From positions 59,049 through 123,048 of the forward strand of contig MLAK01001470.1 in assembly GCA_001839685.1 (NCBI GenBank): a stretch of 64,000 nt of DNA. Direction: 5' to 3'. This stretch comes from Tritrichomonas foetus. Lineage: Eukaryota; Parabasalia; Tritrichomonadida; Tritrichomonadidae. This document shows positions 41,374-50,904 of this stretch, piece by piece. Positions within the stretch are counted from its first letter, which is position 1. Every line of letters begins with the position of its first letter. A model generated the notes under the pieces. It saw only the letters and a program-made list of their open reading frames with translations, searched no databases and was not told where the DNA came from. Both the position numbers and the translations under genes were made by a program.

Positions 41374-41441
41374 ATCATTTCAATTCTTTAATCATTTTAA
41401 TTCTTTAATCATTTTAATTCTTTAATCATTTTAATTCTTTA
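41374..41441. repeat. 17-bp tandem repeat, four copies
   Basis: Four head-to-tail copies of ATCATTTTAATTCTTTA (the first with one substitution), between the stop codons of two convergent genes. Confidence 0.9.
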
Positions 41442-41592
41442 ATAATAATAATTGAAATATAAGAAATAAAAAAACGAGATTAATAATGAATATAATCATA
41501 AAATCCGATTAATTTTTAAAAAACAAAATAAAGGTCTTCATATCATTCTTGCAGTCGATAAATATCAATAGTGGCTAGCCACAAAAGAAAGT

Positions 41593-42810
41593 CTATGCAA
41601 AACTCACTGTGCGTGGCGTTTTCTTGTACGGAAGAGTATTAAATGATTGATGAGAATTCATAGGCGTAAGTCTACTTGAATGAGGATTTGCAAGATTTAA
41701 TGGCGAATCAAACTTTGAAATATTTCCGAGAGCTCTTTTGGAAATTCGCAGACTTGAGATGCGTCCTTTAGCTCGTGTGATTTCTCTCCCTTTAGCAATG
41801 AGAGGCAGCCCCTTTGGATCTGGGTATTCAAGTTTGTGATCGTTTTTGCTATCAATGAAAATTGCTTCACTTCTTTTAAATTGAGAAATTGGTTCAAATA
41901 TTTCAGTTTCGATTTTTTTTAATGGAGAAACTTTCAAAATTCCAGCCTTGTTATTCGAAACACCACAATAGTTTGATGCGCTAAAAACAGTATAGCATGT
42001 ATCCTCCCAAATTGAAACAACTCCCGATTCAACACATTGGTGACCACGAACCATTACTTCTAGATTGGATGCTTTCATAAAATTAGTGAAAGCATTATCA
42101 CCAAATAGATAGCCTGATCCACGGGACGATGGTTGAAAATTCATAAGATATTCGGTCGGATCAGACCATAGCATTTCTGCAACGATGTCATTCACAAAAG
42201 AGGTGACAGGCTTTTCAATTGTTTTCATTACGTGAATATCTTTGATGGAGGGGCCAATTCCGCCATGAACGCAAATCAGATATTCATCAATAATTGCCGC
42301 AATTGGAATGTACGAAAAGCATGATTGGAACAAATCGCCGACATTTTCATTTGGATATGCTTCTTCAATTTCTAAATTGAAGCCACCGTTTTGGTAAATT
42401 TCATCAAATTCATGATTTCCTCTCAAAATTATGACGTTGTTTGGCCATAAAATTTTCATAACTAAGATCAAAAGTATTGTTTCGAACGAAAACTGGCCAC
42501 GATCGACGAAATCGCCCAAAAATAAATATTTCGAATTTTGCGGAGAGCCAAATTTCTTCAGAATTCTGAAAAGATCTAGAATTTGACCATGTATATCACC
42601 TACGATAATGAGTGGCGAGACTTCGTGAACGATTGTTTCTTCTTTTTTGAGGATTTCTGTTGCATCTTCCAAAAGAGCGGTTAAAATGTTTAACGGGATG
42701 AGAGGAAGCCTTAATGGCTTCCTTTTCGATACATATTCGGATGTATCTACTGAGAAAAGCGCAGAGAAATAATTGAAAAGTGAGTGATAATTTGCATCTC
42801 TTGATTTCAT
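41593..42810 (-). CDS. PPP-family serine/threonine protein phosphatase
   Basis: 405 residues. Metal and phosphate-binding motifs are all present: GDIHG (71-75), GDFVDRG (99-105), LRGNHE (129-134), a HGG motif and RGHQC for the second metal half, and SASNYC near residue 283. The usual PP1/PP2A form of the last motif has Pro (SAPNYC); Ser here is more like the RdgC/PPEF branch, but no EF-hands are present. The catalytic domain covers about residues 35-315, followed by a ~90-residue basic, Ser/Thr/Pro-rich tail that may be regulatory. It can be expected to dephosphorylate pSer/pThr with two metal ions; the partner kinase is unknown. Confidence 0.96.
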   Translation of the reverse strand: MKSRDANYHSLFNYFSALFSVDTSEYVSKRKPLRLPLIPLNILTALLEDATEILKKEETIVHEVSPLIIVGDIHGQILDLFRILKKFGSPQNSKYLFLGDFVDRGQFSFETILLILVMKILWPNNVIILRGNHEFDEIYQNGGFNLEIEEAYPNENVGDLFQSCFSYIPIAAIIDEYLICVHGGIGPSIKDIHVMKTIEKPVTSFVNDIVAEMLWSDPTEYLMNFQPSSRGSGYLFGDNAFTNFMKASNLEVMVRGHQCVESGVVSIWEDTCYTVFSASNYCGVSNNKAGILKVSPLKKIETEIFEPISQFKRSEAIFIDSKNDHKLEYPDPKGLPLIAKGREITRAKGRISSLRISKRALGNISKFDSPLNLANPHSSRLTPMNSHQSFNTLPYKKTPRTVSFA

Positions 42811-45800
42811 TGAAGTGTTGGTGTACGATACATTTTCTGTAAGTTTATGGAATTTTTCAATTGATTTACTACATTTTCAGTAAATTTAATCGTTTGGAAG
42901 ATATTATTTCTATGTTGATTTTCACCATATCTTATTCAATTTTGTGATTCACAAAAATATTGAATTCATTAATGAATCATTTTTGAAATAGATGTATACA
43001 AACCAAATAGTCTTAACGTACGAAATCACTCAAATGATCCTTATCATCAGTATTACTTAATACCATCAGTCAAAAATCAAAACCCAAATAGCTAAAAGAA
43101 TGACGAAAATTTCCCTTATCGCAAACTTCGCAAATGGTCGAATTCACAAATATTTCGAAAATGATTCTGAAGAAGCTATTGTTTCAGTTTTCGGGTGAAC
43201 AGCTTTCAGTCAATTGTTAAATCTATTTTTTATAGTTATGAGCCATATTTATTCATAGTTTTGAAATTTTGCAACAATTAAACCGAAAAAAGAGCGATTT
43301 TGGAGAAAGCATAAAAAAAAATTGTGAGAAGCTTTTTTTCCAAGAATCATAAAGATTATAACACTGCTTCCCATAATTCTATTTACACTTCTTCTATCGA
43401 TTTTTAATTAAAAATCGCGAAAATTTTGATAGTTTTAACTCAGTGATGTTGAATTCATTCAATTTCCATTTGACAAATATGAATGTATTGAAATCTTTTC
43501 TGTCATAAAATTTTAGTATATGAAGAAAATAGACTGGCAGTCCTCAACAGCACATTCTCAAGCAGGGATACAGATACAACGATTGAAAGACCAAATCAAG
43601 AAAAATGGAATCCAATATGTTTTTTTCCAGACTCGATGCCAAGTGAATTTTCTGATGACTCGCCAATTAGATGGCAAAACATTCGTAATCTTCTCATTGA
43701 TGCCTAAATTTTTTTTATTTATATCAAAATTATTAATATTTTTTTTATACTTCATTTTTGTATTTTGGAAAACATTATAATTTTCGATGGAGGGTCATAT
43801 GATAATAAAAAGCACGATTTATGATAAGAAATAATCAAGATATTAATGCTATAAAATCCCTTTTTATCTCAATAATTCTCAGAAATTTCTGTGGGGTTTA
43901 TTTTTTTCTCCCAATTTTTTTTTGGATTTGGTTTTCTCTGTATCTTGATTTTTAAATTATAATATTTATATATTATTAATAGGATTACAATTAAATAATT
44001 TTTAGATGACAATAATATCAACAATTATTCATTTAGATCTCTCAATAGTCTTCTACATCTAGAGCTAGTTAGTTTGTATAAAAGTACACAACCTATGCTT
44101 CTACGCTTATGATTTTATTTATATTTTCTCCATATAATTAGCATAATTAAAAAATAATATATCCAAAATATTAAAAGATTTTGTCTTTTTATTTTTGAGA
44201 TATTCTTCGATTTAATAAAAAAAGCAATTTTTTTAGAAATACTTATTGTTTTGAATACATTATAATCGTCTATTCCATTGAAAATGAAAATCTACTTTTT
44301 TCCCACACATATGCGACATATCCTTGATTTTTGAGAGTATTTACATGGATAAGTTCCTTCAAAAGGATTTTAAGAAAGAAAAAAAAATTATGCCCAAAAA
44401 ATAAGATTCTCAAATAATTTCAGAATTAAATTCAATTTCCTTCTTTATTAATAAGAATGTTCATGATTTTGTGTGAGTTGAATACAATTGGTTCATTAGA
44501 TTTTGATCAAATATCGAATTTTTTTTGAGAACGTAATTCTCGACAACCAAAAGACGAAAATGCTTTATAAATCGATGTTAATACATTCTGACGAAATTGT
44601 GCATGTTGGCAAAGTTTGAAAAAAAATCTAAGCATCAATCTTTCGGAAAATTCAAATTCAATAAAATTGGTGTATTGCAAGATAAATTCGATAAAATTGT
44701 CCACATAGTAGGGATAATATAGAGAAATATTTGAGTAACTCTTTGATCTAGTGGAAAGGGCTAAATCTTTCATCTGCCTGGAGATTTTAGAAATAACGTG
44801 TAATTTCGAAAATAGTAATCAAGCGAATTTTGGCATTTTTTATTGGTTGAGATCTATTCAGCAAAAATTCGTTGCTGTAAATTAAGCATCAGAGAGTCGG
44901 GAAGTTGTTTCCAAGATTCGAAAAAGTTCAGTTCATTTAATGAAAATAAACGTATTTCCAGGTTGTGTACTTTTGTTTGTATACATCTTTTGAAATCATC
45001 TTTTTTTATTAATGTTTTTTTGAAAGATATAAAGTAACTTTTTGATTAAAATTTTAGTTTTAGTTTTTTTGAATTGTTCAAGTGAAGCTTTCATTGAAAA
45101 AATTGGGATGCAACAGTAAAGATCATGATGTGAATCAACAGAACGTATGAACCTCAACATGTTTTAATATTTGCATAAATATCTGTATTACATAAGAGTA
45201 CCGTAATAATAATAAACTTTATTATGAAAACCATCAAGATATTTTGAAGTAAAAATCAGATAAATTGAATGAGGTTTATCATTCAAAAAATAGATTTTTG
45301 GGAAAACTCGAATATCTTTTTATTTATTTGACAAATTTATTTAAAAATGAGGATACTCAAATAATAGAATTTGATAATTCTAAAATAAGAATAATGGAAA
45401 ATAAAAATAATAATATTCAATATTATTTCCATATTGGAAAAAAAGTGATTAAATGAATTTTCATTTCATTTTTCTGTTCATTGATACTAAGTGAGACTGT
45501 ATTCAATCATTAATAAGGAGGTAAACATGCCTTTTTTAAAATTTCATAAATAGAAATGTTCAATAATATATTTTCTTCAGAATGAACGAATATTTGTGAC
45601 AAGAGACGAAAGAAAAGCTCTTGTTTATCGACTAATTCGATCTTTGATCGGGTTTTGGCAATACATATTTCTCGTCGAGATGATGGTCAATTCAGATTCA
45701 TGAAGAAAAATTTATTTATCGTACTATACCAAATAATTTGCGCCATTGAAATGAACATAAATAAGAAAGGCATTTTTCTAAAAATCTGTAAAAATTATGT

Positions 45801-45948
45801 GAATAATTCTTTGATAGTATTTATCTCAAATAATGAAAATTATATTATGCAAAAGCTAAGCAAAACAAGACGATTGAGGAGTTTCATATGCCCTTGAATC
45901 AACTAAGAAATATAAAATAAAAGGTTTGAGTAAATATATAGTATCTTT
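42811..45948. other. Gene-poor region with protein-like scraps, 3.1 kb
   Basis: No intact gene. Several short frames look protein-like. At 43100-43198 is a 32-codon frame (MTKISLIANFANGRIHKYF...). At 43439-43516 is a 25-codon frame ending in TAG, and the same frame reopens at ATG 43520 to 43780 (HSQAGIQIQRLKDQIKKNG...). At 44507-44773 (minus) is an 88-codon frame. At 45581-45703 is a frame (RDERKALVYRLIRSLIGFWQ...) that continues, shifted, into 45655-45897. These are consistent with one or more decayed genes, or with chance in AT-rich DNA. Confidence 0.4.
43439..43780 (+). pseudogene. Possible decayed gene fragment
   Basis: One frame with a single internal TAG at 43514-43516. Both sides have balanced, protein-like composition up to about 43,700, after which the frame becomes Phe/Leu/Ile-rich as expected of non-coding AT-rich DNA. 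The family is unknown, and a short real gene starting at ATG 43520 (with TCATA about 18 nt upstream) is the alternative. Confidence 0.25.
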
Positions 45949-48096
45949 TTATTCATAAAGTTGTGTCTTGGAAATTTTATCAAACAATTCCAATCTAAAT
46001 TGTGACATATCATCTATTATATTATTGTCAGGGTCTTCAAGGTAAGCATCTACAATTTTATTTGCAGTCCACATTGAGAAAATGTTGGATGCATGAGGAT
46101 ACTCATTTGAGTCTTCATGCTCAATTAAAAATGATTTCAAACAATTTCTATCACTGGGATAATCAGAAAATGTCTTTGCTAGTGTCTGATCCTGATTATC
46201 GTTGTATGACATGTTATCATTCCTCATTGGACGGTTTCTTGTCAGAGTTTTTGTGAGTAAAGATTGATCATTTCCTCTGGCTTTCTTTCGTTCTTCTTTC
46301 AAGTTTTGACGTATTATATGATTTTCAAAGTGTTGCTTCATTTTTTTATATTCATATATGAGAGATCCTAATCGTTCTTGTATATCAAAGTAATCATTTT
46401 TAGTTACTTCAATCACATTATTAATTAGTTCTCCAATTGTTGTGAAAGTTGGAAAATATTCCGAATGACTGGAATATTTATCTATGATATTTTCCTGGAA
46501 AAGCTTTAGATTTTGAATTGTAACTTTTTTATTCCAGAATGGAGCTAGATCAACAATAAGATTCCATATGTCACCATAGAACTGAGGATTTTTGTGCGAT
46601 ATTGATAAAATTCCTTTCGACGTAAAAATAATAATCTGTCTATTCACAGAAAGGAAGCTGTAAATGATACCATTAATCTTTTGGTAATGTGCAACTGGAT
46701 TATAACCAAATCTCATTGTTATTAGTTCTCCATAATCTTGTCTCTCACTATGAATAAAACAATATAGACCTAATTCACCCCAGATAGAATGAGAAAGTGA
46801 ATCAAACCCGAAAAGTGATTCTAAAGAACTAGATTCACCAGGTATTTTGAAATAAGAAACAATTCGAAGGAATTTCGATGAAGCTGGAATATTACTTTGT
46901 TCAAAAACATCATCAACGAGTTTTATTTCTATTGCTTCTGTTGTTATTGTCTTTATAGTTGCTCCAACTTCGTAATTAAACTGGGTTCGATTTGATGAAC
47001 TTACTTCAATTCCGTAAATTTGGTTTTTCAAACTTGAAAATGGTGTTGGAATGAATCCATCAGTCATAAAAATGAGAATATCTCCTGATCTTAATTTACA
47101 TTCAAAAACAGCCTCTGGAGGAGTTTCTTTCATAGCCACAAAAACTTGAACCAATTTACCATTTCGTATGACTCGTTCTGGGTAAAACGAACTTCCATCA
47201 ATTTTTATTATATCATCTGACGTATTATCATAAGTATTCAAAACCGAGTCAGTTTTAATATTTTTACTGATTAAAACAGAATTATTTTTAACATAATATG
47301 AATTATGTGGTGTTAAAATTGTTGCAATATGAAATTCTCCTTTCATTTGTTTTGTTAGAATAACAGAATCTTGACAAGGAAACATATCTATCATTTTCCC
47401 GGGTAATCTGATCGGCTGATCAATTTGAGCTAATTTTGTTTGGTTTATAATTTGATATGCACTTAATTGATTGTTTTCATCATGTGAGTAAAGATAGTTA
47501 TCAGCAATAGCAAGGCTTTTAACTTGGGATAAACCTCCTTTTGAATATGAGGCAGTTTTGATTAAAAATTGTGAATCTGGCGGATGACCAACAATTGAGA
47601 AAACCCGAATTATGCCATCGCTGCAGCCTGCAAAGTTTTTACAAGCTGCTGTTATGTGATATGAAGATGGAATTGGTGCCGAAATTTTTTGGATTTTATT
47701 ATTTTGATAATATTGGATATTTTCCGAAAATGGAAACGGAAAATAGAGGAGGGTAACATAACCTATGTGCGATAGAATTATATAAAACTTTGAGACGAAA
47801 ATGGTAATGATTGGGCTCTCGATTGATAATGAAATACAACATTTCGATTCCGGATTGAAAATAATCAGCGTTAATGAAGAAGCGATCCAGAATAATTTTT
47901 CATTCTGGAATGTGATGTTTCCACTTTTGATTGTTGCAATTTGCGTGGAATTGATCAAATGCTGAACTTGGATCGGAAGTTTCGATTTTTTAAACATGAA
48001 ATCGTCATTCGATGCTGGATTTAGATCTTGTATTTCAAGAAGATTTTTGAATTTTTGGATGGAAGCTATTTTATCTTCATCCATCATCGTGTTCAT
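45949..48096 (-). CDS. Nup155/Nup170-like nucleoporin beta-propeller protein, tentative
   Basis: 715 residues. An opening LP..V..L region (about 40-48) is followed by beta-strand-rich sequence with the succession seen in the N-terminal propeller of Nup155-type nucleoporins: FWIASSLTLIIFNPES, then PI..V and VLS-like stretches, SDGIIRVFSIVG, a VKSLAIADNYLYSHDENNQ blade with AYQI, KLVQVFVAMKETPPEA, and FTSKGILSISHKNP near residue 505. Nup155 family members are inner-ring scaffold components of the nuclear pore, normally 1,300-1,500 residues; this one lacks most of the C-terminal alpha-solenoid, ending in helices and an acidic tail. Identification is by remembered pattern and needs structure or profile comparison. 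Confidence 0.5.
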   Translation of the reverse strand: MNTMMDEDKIASIQKFKNLLEIQDLNPASNDDFMFKKSKLPIQVQHLINSTQIATIKSGNITFQNEKLFWIASSLTLIIFNPESKCCISLSIESPIITIFVSKFYIILSHIGYVTLLYFPFPFSENIQYYQNNKIQKISAPIPSSYHITAACKNFAGCSDGIIRVFSIVGHPPDSQFLIKTASYSKGGLSQVKSLAIADNYLYSHDENNQLSAYQIINQTKLAQIDQPIRLPGKMIDMFPCQDSVILTKQMKGEFHIATILTPHNSYYVKNNSVLISKNIKTDSVLNTYDNTSDDIIKIDGSSFYPERVIRNGKLVQVFVAMKETPPEAVFECKLRSGDILIFMTDGFIPTPFSSLKNQIYGIEVSSSNRTQFNYEVGATIKTITTEAIEIKLVDDVFEQSNIPASSKFLRIVSYFKIPGESSSLESLFGFDSLSHSIWGELGLYCFIHSERQDYGELITMRFGYNPVAHYQKINGIIYSFLSVNRQIIIFTSKGILSISHKNPQFYGDIWNLIVDLAPFWNKKVTIQNLKLFQENIIDKYSSHSEYFPTFTTIGELINNVIEVTKNDYFDIQERLGSLIYEYKKMKQHFENHIIRQNLKEERKKARGNDQSLLTKTLTRNRPMRNDNMSYNDNQDQTLAKTFSDYPSDRNCLKSFLIEHEDSNEYPHASNIFSMWTANKIVDAYLEDPDNNIIDDMSQFRLELFDKISKTQLYE

Positions 48097-48659
48097 GGCA
48101 CTTTTAACGATAAGAGAAGCTTTTGAAAAATCTCCACTAAATTTGAATTCTTATTTGTTCAGACAAAAAAGTGATGTTGAGAAATCCACGTACAATTTTC
48201 AAAATTGTTAATATCTTCAATCGAGCATTTCATACAGATTTAAAAGAGTCTAATATTAGTTATGGTAATGTTGAAACACAAAGAACTAATCTTCGAAAAA
48301 TTGAAGTCTGTAATTTTTCAAGAGTGTTTTCAAGATGATATCATGAAATATCATAAACATGTTTCAAGTATTGATATTAACGTAACAACAGTAGAACAAA
48401 TTTCCTTTATACAAATGTTCATTGATTAAATTAAATTTTTTGAATTCACCAATATTATAATCACAAACCAGTTAATTCCTATTATAAAATACTTTACAAT
48501 TCGTGCTACTCCATTAATACTCAATATCTAAAGAATAAAAAATTAAATTCATGAAGCACAAACAAGACGACTAACAAATACAAAATCGGTATAAAGAAAA
48601 AAGAAAGTTATTGAAATTCCGAATTTTAATAACATATTATTATTCAGTTAGTTGTTCAG
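48097..48659. other. Intergenic, 0.56 kb
   Basis: AT-rich, between two minus-strand genes. It contains CGTTAAAAGTGCC (minus strand) directly before the nucleoporin-like ATG. No gene. Confidence 0.6.
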
Positions 48660-50114
48660 TTAATTATCGTCATTATTATATAACATTCTTTGTTGAATGG
48701 CTGTCTTCTTCGTTGTCTTGCATTCGGCTGCCTTCAGCAGTTGTTGTATGTCTGGCCTTCCATTGTAGCTGGCCAGTGAAATTGGTGTGTCGCCTGTATC
48801 ATCTTTCGCATAAATGTCAATGTTATCAAACATTAAGAAAAGCTTTACAAGATCTTTTGATCCGTTCGCTACTGCATAGTGAAGCGGTGTCATTCCGACG
48901 TCATCTTTAGTTTGGTAGTCAATTCCCTGAATCGACAGTAAGAATTTTGCGCTTTCAAGTGAGTTGCTTTGTGATGCTGCATGAATAGCTTTTTCAAAAG
49001 GTCGAACACCGCTTGACCTTTCTTGGAAATATGAAAGTGCATGAATGTTGTTATATTTTGCAGCAATTTCAATTGCATGGGAAATGAAAGGATGGTCTTC
49101 TGGCAATCTTCCAAGTTCGTTTTCGCGAATCCATGCAAGAAGGTCATTTCGATGAAATTGAACAGCGATTGGAAGCGATGTTCGAAAGTTTCCACCAGCT
49201 GAAGTGATGAACCGAACGATTTGAACATTTCCTCCAGCTATTGCATATTTTGTAAGTGATTCTATTGTTTCTTTTCGGTTCAATATTGAAGCTGAGGAAT
49301 TCAGCCACAAGAATTTAAAGCATTGAATTGAACCGAAAAATGATGCATATTCAAGCATTGTTGGTGAATTTTGAATAAACGGTGAACAAGCAAATATTGA
49401 GGGACTGATCAACATATCAAATTTGAAAGTTGGAAGTGTGGAGAATTGTTGAAGTGAATCAACATCATCTCTTTGAAGTGCAGTTTCAATACTGTCTGTT
49501 GGTTGCTGGTTCATAAGTACTAATTTCAGATTGTACCATTCATTTTCTTTGAAAAAGTTAATGTTGTCAAAGAAGTTTTTGAATGGTTCTGGAATGAAGC
49601 ACTTTTTGATGATATCTTCACAGAAACGTTGATACATTGAGCAGAATCGTGGATCAACTTCGGAAATTGCAAGTGCATGAAGACAGAAAAGCCAAACAAA
49701 AAGAATATTTGAATACTTTCGCTTCTTAAATTTCTCCGATAAAATTGAAGTAATATCTGCAGACGAAATCATTCCACAAAGCCTCATGTGCAAAATTAAA
49801 TGCATGATGTTGGCCTTTGATGGGAATATTTCACCTTTTTCTAATTGAGCGAAAAAGTATTTTAATATTGAGCTTTTGAGTTTGGCCTGGATTCGTAAAT
49901 CTGAACCTAATTCGGCGTATCGTTTAAGAGTTAAAGCAAGGCTAGGAATTTGAGTTGGTCGGTAAAGAGTCGCATCTGATATGCCATGAATGACTTCTTT
50001 TGCTTTTTTGCTACTAATTGAGTGAACAGACGCTCCAACATTTTCTGAAGTGATTGCTCCAAGGCACTTTTGGATGGCCCGCATATGAAGGGCGTCAATG
50101 AGCATAGCTTTCAT
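48660..50114 (-). CDS. Ankyrin-repeat protein
   Basis: 484 residues. The N-terminal 230 residues are helical with no clear motif. From about residue 235 there are irregular ankyrin-like helical pairs (FFGSIQCFKFLWL, AGGNVQIVRFITSAGGN, KYNNIHALSYF), typical of the degenerate repeats of DUF3447-type proteins common in trichomonads. Two canonical ankyrin repeats follow at the C-terminus: DVGMTPLHYAVANGSKDLVK with its loop, and DTGDTPISLASYNGRPDIQQ. The protein ends in a Lys-rich tail. Likely a protein-binding scaffold; partners are unknown. TCAAAAAGGG lies 37 nt before the ATG. Confidence 0.9.
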   Translation of the reverse strand: MKAMLIDALHMRAIQKCLGAITSENVGASVHSISSKKAKEVIHGISDATLYRPTQIPSLALTLKRYAELGSDLRIQAKLKSSILKYFFAQLEKGEIFPSKANIMHLILHMRLCGMISSADITSILSEKFKKRKYSNILFVWLFCLHALAISEVDPRFCSMYQRFCEDIIKKCFIPEPFKNFFDNINFFKENEWYNLKLVLMNQQPTDSIETALQRDDVDSLQQFSTLPTFKFDMLISPSIFACSPFIQNSPTMLEYASFFGSIQCFKFLWLNSSASILNRKETIESLTKYAIAGGNVQIVRFITSAGGNFRTSLPIAVQFHRNDLLAWIRENELGRLPEDHPFISHAIEIAAKYNNIHALSYFQERSSGVRPFEKAIHAASQSNSLESAKFLLSIQGIDYQTKDDVGMTPLHYAVANGSKDLVKLFLMFDNIDIYAKDDTGDTPISLASYNGRPDIQQLLKAAECKTTKKTAIQQRMLYNNDDN

Positions 50115-50904
50115 TTGTCCCGAATTGTTTGAATAAGCTTTTCTATTTTACCCTTTTTGATTGGAAAATTTTCTAATTTTTTTCTTAGTTTGCCGATTGT
50201 TCACATTTTTAAAAAGTTTCACTATTCTGAATAAAATTTATCAAATAAATATAAATTGAATTATTAATGGTCAGTTTTGTGAAGGCATCAAGTTATATCG
50301 TTTAACAATTAATTCACAATTTATTCAAAACGTTTGATTTTTGTTTTCCTTTCACATTTCTATTGTTTCTCGATTTTCCTACCAACTAAATTGAGTACCT
50401 TGTGATTTGCTATATTTCTATTGCAACTCTGCTCTGATTATGTCAAATATCTGATATAAGGAATGATTTGAAATATCAGTAAAAATCTGCTTCATTACAG
50501 AGTAGATATTTGCCATATAATTAGTATTTTTTGCACAATGGACGCTGAATTAAATTATTTATCTTGAGATTTAGTTTTATAAAATCATCATCCATTTCCA
50601 TGGGTACAAACACTAACAAAGATAATTGGCCACGTGTGATAATTTATCTGAGTTACTTCCTTGGGGTTGGTGAATCATATTTTTTTTCATGATTATAAAT
50701 ATTTTCGTTTCTCTTGAATTCTTTTCTTATGCTGATGGAGTCATTCAAACTAGTTTGACGACGTCATATTCTGCCGATAAAAAACAAGTAAACAATGGTT
50801 TTTGGATATATTTTTGTGAAAATAACTCTTTGAATCGAGATTCGATTTATATTAAAAATCAACATAAAACATTAAATAAAGAAAAAGGAGCTTTTAAAGT
50901 TCGT
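50115..50904. other. Intergenic, 0.8 kb
   Basis: AT-rich. An ATG-started 93-codon frame at 50689-50970 (plus) overlaps the end of the next gene and has no supporting signal, so I do not call it. Confidence 0.55.
50151..50160 (-). promoter_or_regulatory. AAAAAGG-type motif upstream of the ankyrin gene
   Basis: TCAAAAAGGG in transcription orientation, 37 nt before the ATG; a weaker member of the motif set. Confidence 0.25.

Noticed and set aside
44080..44974. 15-bp inverted repeat (AAAAGTACACAACCT) 0.9 kb apart
   Set aside because: Matches of this length at this distance are expected about once by chance in a window of this size and composition; there are no target duplications.
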